From Marihabitans asiaticum (GTDB lineage: Bacteria > Actinomycetota > Actinomycetes > Actinomycetales > Dermatophilaceae), in the NCBI RefSeq assembly GCF_007828725.1, contig NZ_VIUW01000002.1, positions 310,001 through 374,000 on the forward strand: 64,000 nt of DNA. Direction: 5' to 3'. The position numbers and the translations under genes are program-made. Position 1 is the first letter of the stretch. Each line of letters opens with the position of its first letter. The notes under the pieces are model-generated. The model was not told the origin of the DNA, made no database searches, and worked only from the letters and a program-made list of their open reading frames with translations. This document shows positions 52,005-61,165 of the stretch, one piece after another.

Positions 52005-52807
52005 GCCAGCTCCACCCGGAGCGCCGGGCCGGCATCGGTCTGGGCGAGATAGGGCAGCACCCGTGGGACCGCGGGCGGCGCAGTCATCGCCCGCGAGACC
52101 GAGCCGGCGGCGGCGAGGTCCTCGAGGCAGACCAGTGTCGGCGGCATGAGAGCCAGAGCGCCGTCGGCGTGGCGGGCCAGTGCGTCCTCCGGGCGGACCC
52201 AGGCGGCCTCCTCGGCCTCGGAGGTGTCGCCGTCCGGCTCCTGCCCGGCGGGCAGCTCGGCGACGAAGAACCGGGTGTCGTACCGGCGGGGCTCGATCTC
52301 GGGGGTGACCCAGTGCGCTCGGTACGTCAGCAGGTCGCTGCGCAGGTCGGTCCCGGTCTCCTCGAGCAGCTGACTCAGCGGGATCTCGCCGAGCTCGAGG
52401 GCGGCGCGGGCGCGACGCCGCGCGGCGGGGTCGGCCAGCCTCCCCCCTTCGCCGTCGGTCCCGGCGAGCAGGACCCCGGTCTCCTCGAAGACCTCGCGGA
52501 CGGCGGCCGCGACGAAGCCCCGGGCCTCGCTCTGCCCACAGTCCATCCGCTGCGCCCACTCCTGCGCCGAGGGGCCGGCCCAGCGCAGGTCGTCATCGGT
52601 GTCGCGCACGTCGACCCGGCCACCGGGGAAGACGAGCATCGAGGCGGCGAAGGCCATCGAGCGGGCCCGGCGCAGCATGAAGACCTCGATCCCCTGCACG
52701 GCGTCGCGCACAAGCATCACCGTCGCTGCCGGTCGGGCCTGGCTCACGGGGGCGTCATCAGCCGCGAGCGGCAGCTGGCTGCCGAGGAAGAAGTCACGCG
52801 TCGTCAT
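52001..52807 (-). CDS. NUDIX-fold hydrolase, NUDT19-like
   Basis: A 268-residue protein. FVFPGG-type entry (MLVFPGGRVD) is separated from REVFEETGVLL by about 40 residues, the split Nudix box seen in the NUDT7/NUDT19 acyl-CoA hydrolase group. ATG 52807 (MTTRDFFLG) lies 16 bp after ridA. Substrate unknown, possibly CoA esters. Confidence 0.8.
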   Translation of the reverse strand: MTTRDFFLGSQLPLAADDAPVSQARPAATVMLVRDAVQGIEVFMLRRARSMAFAASMLVFPGGRVDVRDTDDDLRWAGPSAQEWAQRMDCGQSEARGFVAAAVREVFEETGVLLAGTDGEGGRLADPAARRRARAALELGEIPLSQLLEETGTDLRSDLLTYRAHWVTPEIEPRRYDTRFFVAELPAGQEPDGDTSEAEEAAWVRPEDALARHADGALALMPPTLVCLEDLAAAGSVSRAMTAPPAVPRVLPYLAQTDAGPALRVELA

Positions 52808-52823
52808 CAGATCAGTCCGCGCG

Positions 52824-53294
52824 TCACGCTGCACGCAGCCGCACGACCAGCTCGACCTCGACGCTGGCGCCGAGCGGCAGCACCGCCACCCCGACGGCCG
52901 AGCGGGCATGCCGCCCGGAGTCGCCGAAGACCTCGGCGAGCAGGTCGCTCGCGCCGTTGACCACCCCGGGCTGCCCGGTGAAGCCCGGGTCGCTGGAGAC
53001 GAAGCCGACGACCTTGACCACCTGCTCGACCTGGTCGAGGTCGGCGACCGAGGCGACCGCGGCCAGGGCGTTGACCGCGCAGGTCCGGGCGAGCCGGTTG
53101 GCCTCGTCCGGGGAGACCAGACCCGGCCCCTCCCCGACCTGCCCGGTGCTCGCCATCTGGCCGTCGACGACAGGCAACTGGCCGGAGGTCCAGACGTGCT
53201 CGCCCGAGCGCACCGCCGGCTGGTAGGAGCCGGCGGGCGCCGCGACCGGTGGCAGCTCGATGCCCAGCTCGGCGAGGCGCTCTGCGACCGCCAT
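52824..53294 (-). CDS. RidA family protein (Rv3678c type)
   Basis: A 156-residue RidA/YjgF-like protein (VWTSGQLPVVDGQM; CAVNALAAVASVADLDQVEQVVKVVGFVSS). The catalytic Arg of true enamine deaminases is not evident, fitting the longer actinobacterial subgroup. Starts one base inside the DUF4177 stop. Confidence 0.85.
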   Translation of the reverse strand: MAVAERLAELGIELPPVAAPAGSYQPAVRSGEHVWTSGQLPVVDGQMASTGQVGEGPGLVSPDEANRLARTCAVNALAAVASVADLDQVEQVVKVVGFVSSDPGFTGQPGVVNGASDLLAEVFGDSGRHARSAVGVAVLPLGASVEVELVVRLRAA

Positions 53295-53452
53295 CACGCG
53301 CCCTTCGGCCGCTTGAGGTAGGCGACGAGGTTCTGCCCGTCCGGGCCGGCAACGACCTGGACCAGCTCCCAGCCGTCCTCGCCCCACTGGTCGAGGATCT
53401 GCTTGGTCGCGTGGACGATGAGCGGCACGGTTGCGTACTCCCACTGAGTCAT
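53294..53452 (-). CDS. DUF4177 small protein (Rv3678A type)
   Basis: A 52-residue protein, MTQWEYATVPLIVHATKQIL...WGEDGWELVQVV...YLKRPKG, the full DUF4177 consensus (WEY... WGxxGWELV). It is divergent from the ArsA-like gene by 54 bp and heads a four-gene minus-strand operon with ridA, NUDIX and MBL genes. Confidence 0.85.
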   Translation of the reverse strand: MTQWEYATVPLIVHATKQILDQWGEDGWELVQVVAGPDGQNLVAYLKRPKGA

Positions 53453-53494
53453 GGATCGCACCCTATCGATCGTCGGGGCGGCTGCGGGGGCGTC

Positions 53495-53500
53495 TACCCT
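53495..53500 (+). promoter_or_regulatory. -10 element TACCCT, leaderless promoter of ArsA-like gene 1
   Basis: TACCCT ends 6 bp before GTG 53507. The same hexamer and spacing precede the PBP gene at 56201. Confidence 0.6.
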
Positions 53501-53506
53501 GCCGAG

Positions 53507-54520
53507 GTGCGCACCCGATTGCACGTGGTCACCGGCAAGGGCGGTACCGGCAAGACCACGGCCTCCGCTGCCCTGGCCGTGGCGTTGGCCCGTCGGGGGC
53601 GGCAGGTTGTCGCGATGGAGGTCGAAGGGAGAGACGGCCTGGCCGGCGTCTTCGGCCTGGATGGCGAAGGGGTGAGCGCGGCCCGTCGCGGTGAGCTGGC
53701 CGTCGATACCGACCTCGGGGCCGATTCGGCGGGCTCGGTGCACATCACGGCCGTGGACCCGCGCGCGGCCCTCGCGGAGTACCTGAGGCGCACCGTCCGC
53801 GTGCCTGGGGCGGCGTCGGTCCTGGACTCCGTGGGCGCCGTCGATTTCGCGACCACGGTCGCGCCGGGGGTACGGGACGTCATCGTGCTGGGCAAGGTCT
53901 ACGACATCCTCCGGCGGCCCGAGCGCGGTCGCGGCCGGTCCGGCCGGGGTGCCCGAGGTGTCCAGGGGCGCGAGTACGACGACGTCGTCCTCGACGCGCC
54001 GCCCACCGGGCGGGTAGGGCGCTTCCTGGACGCGCCGGTCCAGGTGGCCGAGCTGGCCCGGGTCGGGCCGATCCGCAGCCAGGCCGACGCGGTCTCGCAG
54101 GTCTTCCGCCGCGCGGGCAGCCAGGTGCACGTGGTCACGGTGCTCGAGGAGCTCGCGGTCCAGGAGACGATCGAGGCGGTCGAGGAGCTGCGCGCCCTGG
54201 GCATCCCGCTCGGGTCGCTCCTGGTCAACCAGGTCGAGGAGCCCGTCCTTCGAGCCACCCGCTGGGACGAGGCGCGGTCGATGACCGCGCCGGCCCTGAC
54301 GCGTGAGTGCGCACGGCATGGTCTGCGCCTCGACGACGGGGCGTCGCAGGCGCTGCTCGATCAGCTCGCCACCCGGGTGGCGCTCGATGCGGACAGGTCG
54401 GCGCGCCTGCGCCGGCTCGAGCAGACCGGACTGGGACTGACCTCCCTTCGCCGGGTACCGGAGTCGCTCACCCCGTCGGAGCTGGGCGCGCTCGCCGAGG
54501 ACCTGAGGGGGCTGGCATGA
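53507..54520 (+). CDS. ArsA/GET3-like ATPase 1 (Rv3679 type)
   Basis: A 337-residue anion-transporting-ATPase-like protein. Deviant P-loop TGKGGTGKTT at residues 9-18; VVLDAPPTGRVGRFL matches the switch region. The Mtb pair Rv3679/Rv3680 forms a heteromeric ATPase. GTG 53507 is set by the promoter spacing and the P-loop position. Confidence 0.9.
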   Translation: MRTRLHVVTGKGGTGKTTASAALAVALARRGRQVVAMEVEGRDGLAGVFGLDGEGVSAARRGELAVDTDLGADSAGSVHITAVDPRAALAEYLRRTVRVPGAASVLDSVGAVDFATTVAPGVRDVIVLGKVYDILRRPERGRGRSGRGARGVQGREYDDVVLDAPPTGRVGRFLDAPVQVAELARVGPIRSQADAVSQVFRRAGSQVHVVTVLEELAVQETIEAVEELRALGIPLGSLLVNQVEEPVLRATRWDEARSMTAPALTRECARHGLRLDDGASQALLDQLATRVALDADRSARLRRLEQTGLGLTSLRRVPESLTPSELGALAEDLRGLA

Positions 54521-55674
54521 GCGGTCTCGCCGATGCGGTCCGCGACCCCGGGGTGCGGGTCCTCGCGGTCCTTGGACCCGGTGGGGTGGGTAAGACGACG
54601 ACGTCGGCCGCCCTCGGACTGGCTGCCGCTCAGGCCGGCAGACGAGTGGTCGTGCTCACCATCGACCCCGCGCGACGGCTCGCCCAGGCGATGGGGCTGG
54701 GCTCGATCGGCACCGAGCCGCAGGCCGTCCCCCTGCCCGACGACGCCGAGGACGCCGGCACCCTCGAGGTGATGATGCTCGACATGCGTCGCACCTTCGA
54801 CGAGGTGGTGCGCGCGCGGACCGACGCCGAGACGGCGGCCCGCGTCCTGACGAACCCGATGTACGAGAGCCTGTCGACCTCGCTGGCCGGCACTCAGGAG
54901 TTCATGGCGATGGAGCGGCTCGGCCAGGTCGTCGACGATGTCGGGCCGGGCCGACGATGGGACCTCGTGGTCGTCGACACCCCGCCCGCGCGGTCCGCGC
55001 TGGACTTCCTCGACGCGCCGCAGCGGCTCGGCGGGTTCCTCGACAGTCGCCTCTTCCGGCTGCTGGCGGTGCCGGCGCGGGTCGGCACCCGGGTCGGTTC
55101 CCGGGTGCTCGGCGGGCGGGGCGAAGGGGGGCAGAGCCTGGCCCGACGCGTCCTGGGTTCGGTGCTCGGCGGCTCGCTCGTCGACGACGTCGCAGGCCTC
55201 CTGCACGCTCTCGACACGGTGCTGACCGGCTTCGCCGAGCGGGCGGCACGCACCCGGGCGCTGCTGGCCTCGGATGCAAGCGCACTGATCGTCGTGACGG
55301 CTCCCGAGCGCGGCCCGGCGCACGAGGCGCGGACCCTGATCGAGCAGATGGCGACCGACGGGCTGGAGGTCGGAGCCGTGGTCGCCAACCGGGTCGTCAC
55401 CGCGGCGGAGCGGCCAGGGATCCAGGAGGCGAGGGCTGCGGTCGCTGCCTCAGCGGACGAGGGGCGGCCGCACGAGGGCATCGCGGCCGCCGCCCTCGAC
55501 GTGCAGATCGGGCGGGCCCGCGACGCCCGGCGGCACGCTCAGGTCGTGCGGGAACTCCGCCGAGACGTCAGGTCGCGAGGCATCCCGGTGGTGGCGGTGC
55601 CGGCCGCCGAGGTCGAGGTGCAGCGGCTCGAGGCGCTCTCGGCGATCGGTCAGGCACTGCTCCGTCGAGCCTGA
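54517..55674 (+). CDS. ArsA/GET3-like ATPase 2 (Rv3680 type)
   Basis: A 385-residue partner of the preceding gene, overlapping it by 4 bp. P-loop GPGGVGKTTT, LTIDPARRLAQ and VVVDTPPARSALDFLDAPQRL are typical of ArsA-like proteins. No membrane segments. Probably a subunit of the same complex; client unknown. Confidence 0.9.
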   Translation: MSGLADAVRDPGVRVLAVLGPGGVGKTTTSAALGLAAAQAGRRVVVLTIDPARRLAQAMGLGSIGTEPQAVPLPDDAEDAGTLEVMMLDMRRTFDEVVRARTDAETAARVLTNPMYESLSTSLAGTQEFMAMERLGQVVDDVGPGRRWDLVVVDTPPARSALDFLDAPQRLGGFLDSRLFRLLAVPARVGTRVGSRVLGGRGEGGQSLARRVLGSVLGGSLVDDVAGLLHALDTVLTGFAERAARTRALLASDASALIVVTAPERGPAHEARTLIEQMATDGLEVGAVVANRVVTAAERPGIQEARAAVAASADEGRPHEGIAAAALDVQIGRARDARRHAQVVRELRRDVRSRGIPVVAVPAAEVEVQRLEALSAIGQALLRRA

Positions 55675-55708
55675 CGGACCTGCTGGACCGTGGCGGAGCG
55701 GTCCTGGG

Positions 55709-56011
55709 TCAGCCCGGCTGCTCGGTGGCTCGGGCCTGCGCGAAGAGCTCGGCCCACGAGGTGACGTCGGGGCGGCGACGAAGGAGGGCGCGGCGCTCGC
55801 GCTCGGTCATGCCACCCCACACACCGAACTCGGTGCGGTTGTCGAGAGCATCTGCCAGGCATTCGGCGACGACGGGGCACCCACGGCACGCCTGCTTCGC
55901 TACGCGCTGGTCCTTGCCCTGGACGAAGAGCGAGTCCGGGTCGAGGGTGAGGCACCTGCCGCGGCTCGCCCAGTCGCTCGTCCACCTCGTGGATGACGCC
56001 ACCGTGGTCAT
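55709..56011 (-). CDS. WhiB-family iron-sulfur regulator (WhiB4 position)
   Basis: A 100-residue protein with four cysteines (C20, C42, C45, C51) in the WhiB spacing, then GVWGGMTERERR and a basic turn (LLRRRPD). Binds 4Fe-4S and interacts with the primary sigma factor; redox-responsive. Position between the ArsA-like pair and the class A PBP equals Mtb whiB4. GGAGGAG precedes ATG 56011. Confidence 0.9.
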   Translation of the reverse strand: MTTVASSTRWTSDWASRGRCLTLDPDSLFVQGKDQRVAKQACRGCPVVAECLADALDNRTEFGVWGGMTERERRALLRRRPDVTSWAELFAQARATEQPG

Positions 56012-56067
56012 CGAGACTCCTCCCCGACCGGCTCATGCCCCCGCGCGGTCTGCAGAGGCTGTCCCAC

Positions 56068-56073
56068 ATCGTA
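56068..56073 (-). promoter_or_regulatory. Possible -10 (TACGAT) of the whiB gene
   Basis: Minus-strand TACGAT lies in the AT-richer stretch 56066-56115, about 57 bp before the whiB ATG, and would give a normal leader with the GGAGGAG site. Confidence 0.35.
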
Positions 56074-56188
56074 GGTGCTTACCGATTCTTTACCATAGCC
56101 CGAAAGAACTAGTCAGTGAGGGTCTCAGGCCCTGCACGGCATCGGCCGGTCTCCGGAGCGGCGCCCGGCGTCTCTCAGGCTTGCTGGT

Positions 56189-56194
56189 TACCCT
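56189..56194 (+). promoter_or_regulatory. -10 element TACCCT, leaderless promoter of class A PBP gene
   Basis: TACCCT ends 6 bp before ATG 56201; no Shine-Dalgarno is present. Confidence 0.6.
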
Positions 56195-56200
56195 GGCGCC

Positions 56201-58411
56201 ATGCGTCGCTCCTCTGCCCCGCACCTGACCAGCCTGCTCGGGGCCTTCCTCGCCGTGGCTGTGGGGATGGGCATGATCAGCGCAGGTCTGGTCATGCCGC
56301 TCGCGGGGGCCGCCGGAACCGCTGCGCGCAGCACGGTGACCGCCTTCGAGGACCTCGACGACGAGTTCACCGCCGTCTCCCTGGCGCAGCAGAGCAAGAT
56401 CATCTCCGCCGACAACAAGACCCTGGCGACCCCGTACGACGCCAACCGGATCATCGTGCCGATGAAGAAGATCTCGCCGTGGATGATCAAGGCGCAGCTG
56501 GCGATCGAAGACAGCCGCTTCTACGAGCACGGGGGCATCGACCTGCGCGGGACGAGCCGGGCCTTCTTCAGCAACCTCACGAGCCAGGAGACCCAGGGCG
56601 GGTCCTCGATCACCCAGCAGTACGTCAAGATCATGCTGCAGGAGAAGGCACTGCGTGAGGACGACCAGGAGGCGGCCAAGGCGGCGGTGGAGCAGACCTA
56701 CAGCCGCAAGCTGCAGGAGATGAAGATCGCGCTCAACGTCGAGGAGACGCACACCAAGGACCAGATCCTGCGCGGCTACCTCAACCTCGTCTACTACGGC
56801 GACCAGGCCTACGGGGTCGAGGCGGCCGCCCGCCACTTCTTCTCCAAGAGCGCGAAGGACCTCGACATCGGCGAGTCCGCCACCCTCGCGGGCGTCGTGC
56901 AGTCCCCCGGCGTGCTCAACATCCGGACCAACACCGCCGCGGTGCAGGAGCGTCGCGACGTCGTGCTTGACCGGATGCACGCGGTCGGCGTGATCGACGA
57001 GGAGCAGCTGGAGAAGTTCAAGGGCGAGCAGCTCGAGGACATGATCAAGCTCAAGCGCAACGAGGGCGGCACCTGCACCAAGGCGGTCGATCCGTACTTC
57101 TGCAACTACGTCATCTCCTATCTCAAGACGATGCCCGAGCTCGGCCCCGACCCCGACGCCCGTCAGCAGGCGGTCTTCACCGGCGGTCTGACGATCAAGA
57201 CGACGCTTCGCTCGGACTGGCAGAAGGAGATGCACCGCTACCTCACCGAGAAGGTGCCCAACGGTGACCCGAGCGGCGTGGGCGCCGCGGCCGCGATGAT
57301 CGAGCCCGGCACCGGCAAGGTCCGAGCGATCGCACAGACCTCGCAGTACAAGGTCGGCCTGGAGCAGGCCACGACGAAGTTCTCGGAGCAGGCCTGGACC
57401 TACCCCACGACCTACGGCGGCACCAACGGCTTCGCCATCGGGTCGACCGCCAAGATGTACGCCCTCGCGACCGCGCTCGGCAAGGGCAAGCCGGTCGAGT
57501 CCACGATCAATGCGCCGGTGGCCGGTCTGAAGCGGCCGCACACCTTTACCAAGGACGAGTTCGACTCCAACTGCACGACGACCGAGCCGTGGGAGGTGCA
57601 GAACGACTTCACCTCCGGTGGCCGGCTCACCCTGCGCAACGCCACCGCGAACTCCATCAACACCGCCTTCGCGCAGCTCGCCTCCGACGTCGGGTCGTGC
57701 GAGATCCCCAAGACGATGACCGCGATGGGCCTGACCGACGGCAACGGCGAGAAGTACGGCCTCGCGCGCGACGCCAGCGGGAAGAAGGTCGACGGCTCGT
57801 ACTCCATCGCCAACCTCGTCCTCGGCTCGGACTCCACCTCACCGGTCCAGCTGGCCAGCTCTTTCGCCACGCTCGCCGCCGACGGCAAGTACTGCCCGCC
57901 GAGCCCGATCGAGTCGATCACGACGGCCAGCGGCAAGGAGATGGAGATCAAGCGGCCCGAGTGCAAGCAGGTGATCGACACGGAGGTCGCCCGAGGCGTG
58001 ACCGACCTGCTCACCGCGCCGCTGAAGGAGGGGACGGCGAGCAACGCCCAGCTGGCCGGAGGACGCGAGGCTGCTGGCAAGACCGGCACGACGGACCAGC
58101 ACCGGCAGTCGTGGTTCGTCGGTTACACCCCGCAGCTGGCCACGTCGGTCTGGGTGGGCACCCCGATCACCGAGAAGCAGATGGACCGGGTGAACATCGG
58201 CGGGCGCTACTACGACCAGGTCTTCGGTGGCACCATCGCGGCCCCGCTCTGGAAGCAGATCATGGACACCGCGAGCAAGGAGATGGAGGCGAAGACCTTC
58301 CCCGAGCCTGCCGAGTCCACGATGCGCGGAGACGACCCCACGAGCAGCGACGGCAGCTACATCCCACCGGTGGCCCCGAGCGCACCGGCCGAGCAGCAGC
58401 AGACGGGCTGA
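56201..58411 (+). CDS. Class A penicillin-binding protein (PonA2-like)
   Basis: A 736-residue bifunctional peptidoglycan synthase anchored by an N-terminal TM helix. The glycosyltransferase has IEDSRFYEHGGID and GGSSITQQYVK; the transpeptidase has SxxK in GSTAK, SIN in NSINTAFA and KTGTT. No PASTA domain is seen; the end is an Asp/Ser/Pro tail. In relatives PonA2 matters for stress and stationary-phase cell wall upkeep. Confidence 0.94.
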   Translation: MRRSSAPHLTSLLGAFLAVAVGMGMISAGLVMPLAGAAGTAARSTVTAFEDLDDEFTAVSLAQQSKIISADNKTLATPYDANRIIVPMKKISPWMIKAQLAIEDSRFYEHGGIDLRGTSRAFFSNLTSQETQGGSSITQQYVKIMLQEKALREDDQEAAKAAVEQTYSRKLQEMKIALNVEETHTKDQILRGYLNLVYYGDQAYGVEAAARHFFSKSAKDLDIGESATLAGVVQSPGVLNIRTNTAAVQERRDVVLDRMHAVGVIDEEQLEKFKGEQLEDMIKLKRNEGGTCTKAVDPYFCNYVISYLKTMPELGPDPDARQQAVFTGGLTIKTTLRSDWQKEMHRYLTEKVPNGDPSGVGAAAAMIEPGTGKVRAIAQTSQYKVGLEQATTKFSEQAWTYPTTYGGTNGFAIGSTAKMYALATALGKGKPVESTINAPVAGLKRPHTFTKDEFDSNCTTTEPWEVQNDFTSGGRLTLRNATANSINTAFAQLASDVGSCEIPKTMTAMGLTDGNGEKYGLARDASGKKVDGSYSIANLVLGSDSTSPVQLASSFATLAADGKYCPPSPIESITTASGKEMEIKRPECKQVIDTEVARGVTDLLTAPLKEGTASNAQLAGGREAAGKTGTTDQHRQSWFVGYTPQLATSVWVGTPITEKQMDRVNIGGRYYDQVFGGTIAAPLWKQIMDTASKEMEAKTFPEPAESTMRGDDPTSSDGSYIPPVAPSAPAEQQQTG

Positions 58412-58441
58412 CCCCCTGCGCGACGGGCTGCGCCTCGGCGG

Positions 58442-58903
58442 CTACGCCTGGCTCAGCCGTCCCCTGACCAGAGCAGCCACCGCACCACCGTCGGCGCGGC
58501 CGGCCACCTCCGCCTGGGCGACCTTCATCACCTGACCCATCTGGGCCATCCCGGTCGCCCCGGTCGCGGCGATGGCGCGGTCGACGATCGAGGTCAGCTC
58601 CGCCTCGTCGAGCTGCTCCGGCAGGTACGCCTCGATGACCGCGAGCTCGGCCTCCTCCCGCTCGGCCAGCTCGGCCCGACCCGCATCGTGGTAGGCCTGC
58701 GCCGACTCCTTGCGCTTCTTTGCCTCCTTCGCGAGGACCTTGAGCGTCTCGGCGTCGGTCAGCTCCCGGGCCGTGTCCCCGGCCACCTCCTCGGTGGTGA
58801 CCGCGGCCAGCGCCATCCGCAGGGTTGCCGAGCGCACCTGGTCCCGGGCCCGCATGGCGTCGTGCAGGTCGTGCTGGATGGTCGCCTTCAAGGACTCGCT
58901 CAT
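58442..58903 (-). CDS. GatB/YqeY-domain protein
   Basis: A 153-residue YqeY-like helical protein (LHDAMRARDQVRSATLRMAL; EAYLPEQLDEAEL). Similar to the C-terminal tRNA-interacting part of GatB; function of stand-alone forms is unclear. ATG 58903 follows GGGAGAA. Convergent with the PBP gene. Confidence 0.9.
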   Translation of the reverse strand: MSESLKATIQHDLHDAMRARDQVRSATLRMALAAVTTEEVAGDTARELTDAETLKVLAKEAKKRKESAQAYHDAGRAELAEREEAELAVIEAYLPEQLDEAELTSIVDRAIAATGATGMAQMGQVMKVAQAEVAGRADGGAVAALVRGRLSQA

Positions 58904-59018
58904 GGCGCCATTCTCCCCCTTCGTTGTCGTCGTGGCTTCCCCGCCTCCGCTCTCCACGCGTCGCATGCGCCTGCAGCCGGCATCGACTGCCCCGTGCCCG
59001 CCCGTAGACAATGGGCCC

Positions 59019-59966
59019 ATGGCATCCCTCTCCCCTGCGCGCGCCGTCGGCGCTCTGGCCTTCACCGGGGTGGCCGGGTTGGCCTACTCCCGCCTCGAGA
59101 CCCAGCTCTTCACGCTGCGCCGGTGGTCCGTCCCGGTGCTGCCCGCGGGCAGCCGCCCCGTGCGGGTCCTCCAGCTGAGCGACATCCACTTCGTCCCAGG
59201 GCAGCGGCGCAAGACCGCGTGGATCCGCGGGCTCGCCGACCTCGACCCCGACCTCGTCGTCAACACCGGCGACAACCTCAGCCACCTCGACGCCATCCCC
59301 GGTGCGCTGGACGCGATGGGGCCGCTGCTGGACCTGCCCGGAGCCTTCGTCATGGGGTCCAACGACTACTTCGCGCCGACCTGGAAGAACCCGGCGAGGT
59401 ACCTCACCGACCGGTACGCGCAGGCACCCCCGAACCGGACCCGGTTGCCCACCGAGGAGCTGCGCGAAGGGATGACCTCCGCCGGGTGGGCGGACCTCGA
59501 CAACGCCCGGGCCCAGGTGCGGGTCGGCGATCTCACCCTCGATCTCGTCGGGGTCGACGACCCGCACATCGAGCGGGACGACTACCCGAGCGTGGCGGGC
59601 GAGGCGCGGCCAGGCACCGACCTGCTCGTCGGGGTGGCGCATGCGCCGTACCAGCGCGTGCTCGACGCGATGCACACCGACCGAGCAGCGCTCGTCATCG
59701 CCGGGCACACCCATGGCGGTCAGCTGCGCGCGCCCGGGTACGGGGCGCTGGTGACCAACTGCGACCTCGACCGACGACGCGCGCGAGGGCTGTCGCGCTG
59801 GTGGCCGGGAGCGGCCGACCTGCAGGACACCGATGCTCCGGCCGATGCGTCGTGGCTGCACGTCTCCGCCGGTCTGGGCGCGTCCCGGTTTGCGCCGGTC
59901 CGCTTCGCCTGCCGCCCGGAAGCCTCCCTGCTGACGCTCATCCCTCGTGAGGAGACCCGAGCATGA
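59019..59966 (+). CDS. Membrane-anchored metallophosphoesterase (Rv3683 type)
   Basis: A 315-residue calcineurin-like phosphoesterase with an N-terminal hydrophobic anchor. Metal motifs: LQLSDIHF (DxH), NTGDN (GDxx), GSNDY (GNHD-like, His replaced by Asp) and AGHTHGGQ (GHxH). Substrate unknown. An imperfect TAGACA element lies 8 bp before ATG 59019. Confidence 0.88.
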   Translation: MASLSPARAVGALAFTGVAGLAYSRLETQLFTLRRWSVPVLPAGSRPVRVLQLSDIHFVPGQRRKTAWIRGLADLDPDLVVNTGDNLSHLDAIPGALDAMGPLLDLPGAFVMGSNDYFAPTWKNPARYLTDRYAQAPPNRTRLPTEELREGMTSAGWADLDNARAQVRVGDLTLDLVGVDDPHIERDDYPSVAGEARPGTDLLVGVAHAPYQRVLDAMHTDRAALVIAGHTHGGQLRAPGYGALVTNCDLDRRRARGLSRWWPGAADLQDTDAPADASWLHVSAGLGASRFAPVRFACRPEASLLTLIPREETRA

Positions 59967-60535
59967 AGGCCACCGAGATTGCCGCTCTCGTCACCGCGGG
60001 CCTCTTCGCCGCTGGCGCCTCCGTCGCGGCCCTGGGAGTTGGCCAGTCGCCGCCCGCGCCACCGCCCTCTGCCACCTTCACCTCGCCGGTCAGCTCCACG
60101 AGCAGTGACTCCTCGTCCTCATCGCCCCGTTCGTCAAGCAGCTCGACGTCGTCGACGACGACTCCATCCCCGTCTGCCACCACGGGGGCGTCGACACCCG
60201 CCTGGACCCCGCCAAGCACCACCTCCCAGTCCCAGCAGCCCGCGTCGCCGGCTGTCTCCACCTCGACGACGCCGGTGTGGACCCCGCCCACCTCCTCGAC
60301 CTGGACGCCCGGGCCGACTACCTCGACCCCGGCATGGACCCCTCCGTGGACCCCGCCGCAGACCCCCGCGACGACCTCGCCACCCGCCCCACTGCCGAGC
60401 AGCAATCCCCCTTCGCCCTCCCGGACACCGACCACTGACACCACCGCGCCCGCCGAGCCGAGCACCTCTCCAGGCACCTCGGCGTCCGTCACCAGCGAGA
60501 CCAGCGACTCCTCCAGCGACTCGGACGGCGGCTGA
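59963..60535 (+). CDS. Secreted Ser/Thr/Pro-rich low-complexity protein
   Basis: A 190-residue protein with an N-terminal hydrophobic signal or anchor (residues 6-28), then about 160 residues almost entirely S, T, P, A and G with recurring (V/A)WTPP units. No globular domain. Overlaps the phosphoesterase by 4 bp (ATGA), so the two are co-translated. Possibly an O-glycosylated surface spacer; inference only. Confidence 0.65.
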   Translation: MKATEIAALVTAGLFAAGASVAALGVGQSPPAPPPSATFTSPVSSTSSDSSSSSPRSSSSSTSSTTTPSPSATTGASTPAWTPPSTTSQSQQPASPAVSTSTTPVWTPPTSSTWTPGPTTSTPAWTPPWTPPQTPATTSPPAPLPSSNPPSPSRTPTTDTTAPAEPSTSPGTSASVTSETSDSSSDSDGG

Positions 60536-60569
60536 TCCCGCCGATTGGGGCGGCAGCCCACGGCTGGGT

Positions 60570-60575
60570 TATCCT
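60570..60575 (+). promoter_or_regulatory. Probable -10 (TATCCT) of the tRNA-Pro gene
   Basis: TATCCT lies 25 bp before the tRNA; TTGGGG at 60545-60550 could be a weak -35 with a 19-bp spacer. Confidence 0.4.
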
Positions 60576-60600
60576 GCCTGTCGCCGCTCACGAGCGGCCT

Positions 60601-60677
<77 letters not shown>

Positions 60678-60686
60678 ACTGACTTA

Positions 60687-60719
60687 GGCCTCTGACCTGC
60701 GGAAACGCAGTCAGAGGCC
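60687..60719 (+). terminator. tRNA-Pro terminator
   Basis: GGCCTCTGAC-C-TGCG / CGCAGTCAGAGGCC forms a 14-bp stem with one bulged C and a GAAA loop, 9 bp after the CCA. Confidence 0.8.
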
Positions 60720-61165
60720 CTCGTCGTTCCCTCCCATGGGCACAACTGAGGCATAACTCGACCGGCTGCGGACGTGAATGACCCCCGCGAGGCGGCAACC
60801 TCCGGGGGCCGGACGACAGCAAGGCGGTTGCTGCACGTGGCTCTCATAGTACCCGTAGCAGCTCCACCCGAGAAGGGTGTCGAGCACAATCGCGCGGACC
60901 TCGCCTGTCCCCTCTCAGCGCTTCACGTCGGCGCCGATCCAGCCCCCGAGCGGGGTGATCGCGTGACTCGCTGACTTCGCAGGACGCGGCGCTGGACAGG
61001 GCCTCAGCCGCGACACAAAAACGATCGACGCCCCCGGTGATTGACCTCCAGGCTCGCGAACCGGCACGAGCCGCCCCCCGTAGTGCAGTGCACGGCCGTC
61101 GTGGGGCCAGCGATCAGCTCGCTCTCGACAGGAGAGCGGGCCAGTCGGCGTGGGATGGAATCAAC
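60720..61165. other. Gene-poor stretch after tRNA-Pro
   Basis: No convincing gene. A hairpin at 60782-60809 (CCCCCG-C-GAGG / CCTCCGGGGG, loop CGGCAA) is the only clear structure. Base composition drops and short AT runs (CACAAAAACG at 61014) appear. No integrase or complete repeat of the tRNA 3' end is visible here. Confidence 0.5.
60782..60809. other. Hairpin of unknown role
   Basis: A 10-bp stem with one bulged base around a 6-base loop, 105 bp after the tRNA. Could terminate minus-strand transcription or be a leftover of the insertion. Confidence 0.4.

Noticed and set aside
60678-60889. Minus-strand ORF (60656-60889) as a gene
   Set aside because: It overlaps the tRNA 3' end and its terminator and contains the 60782 hairpin; no family recognised and no ribosome binding site.
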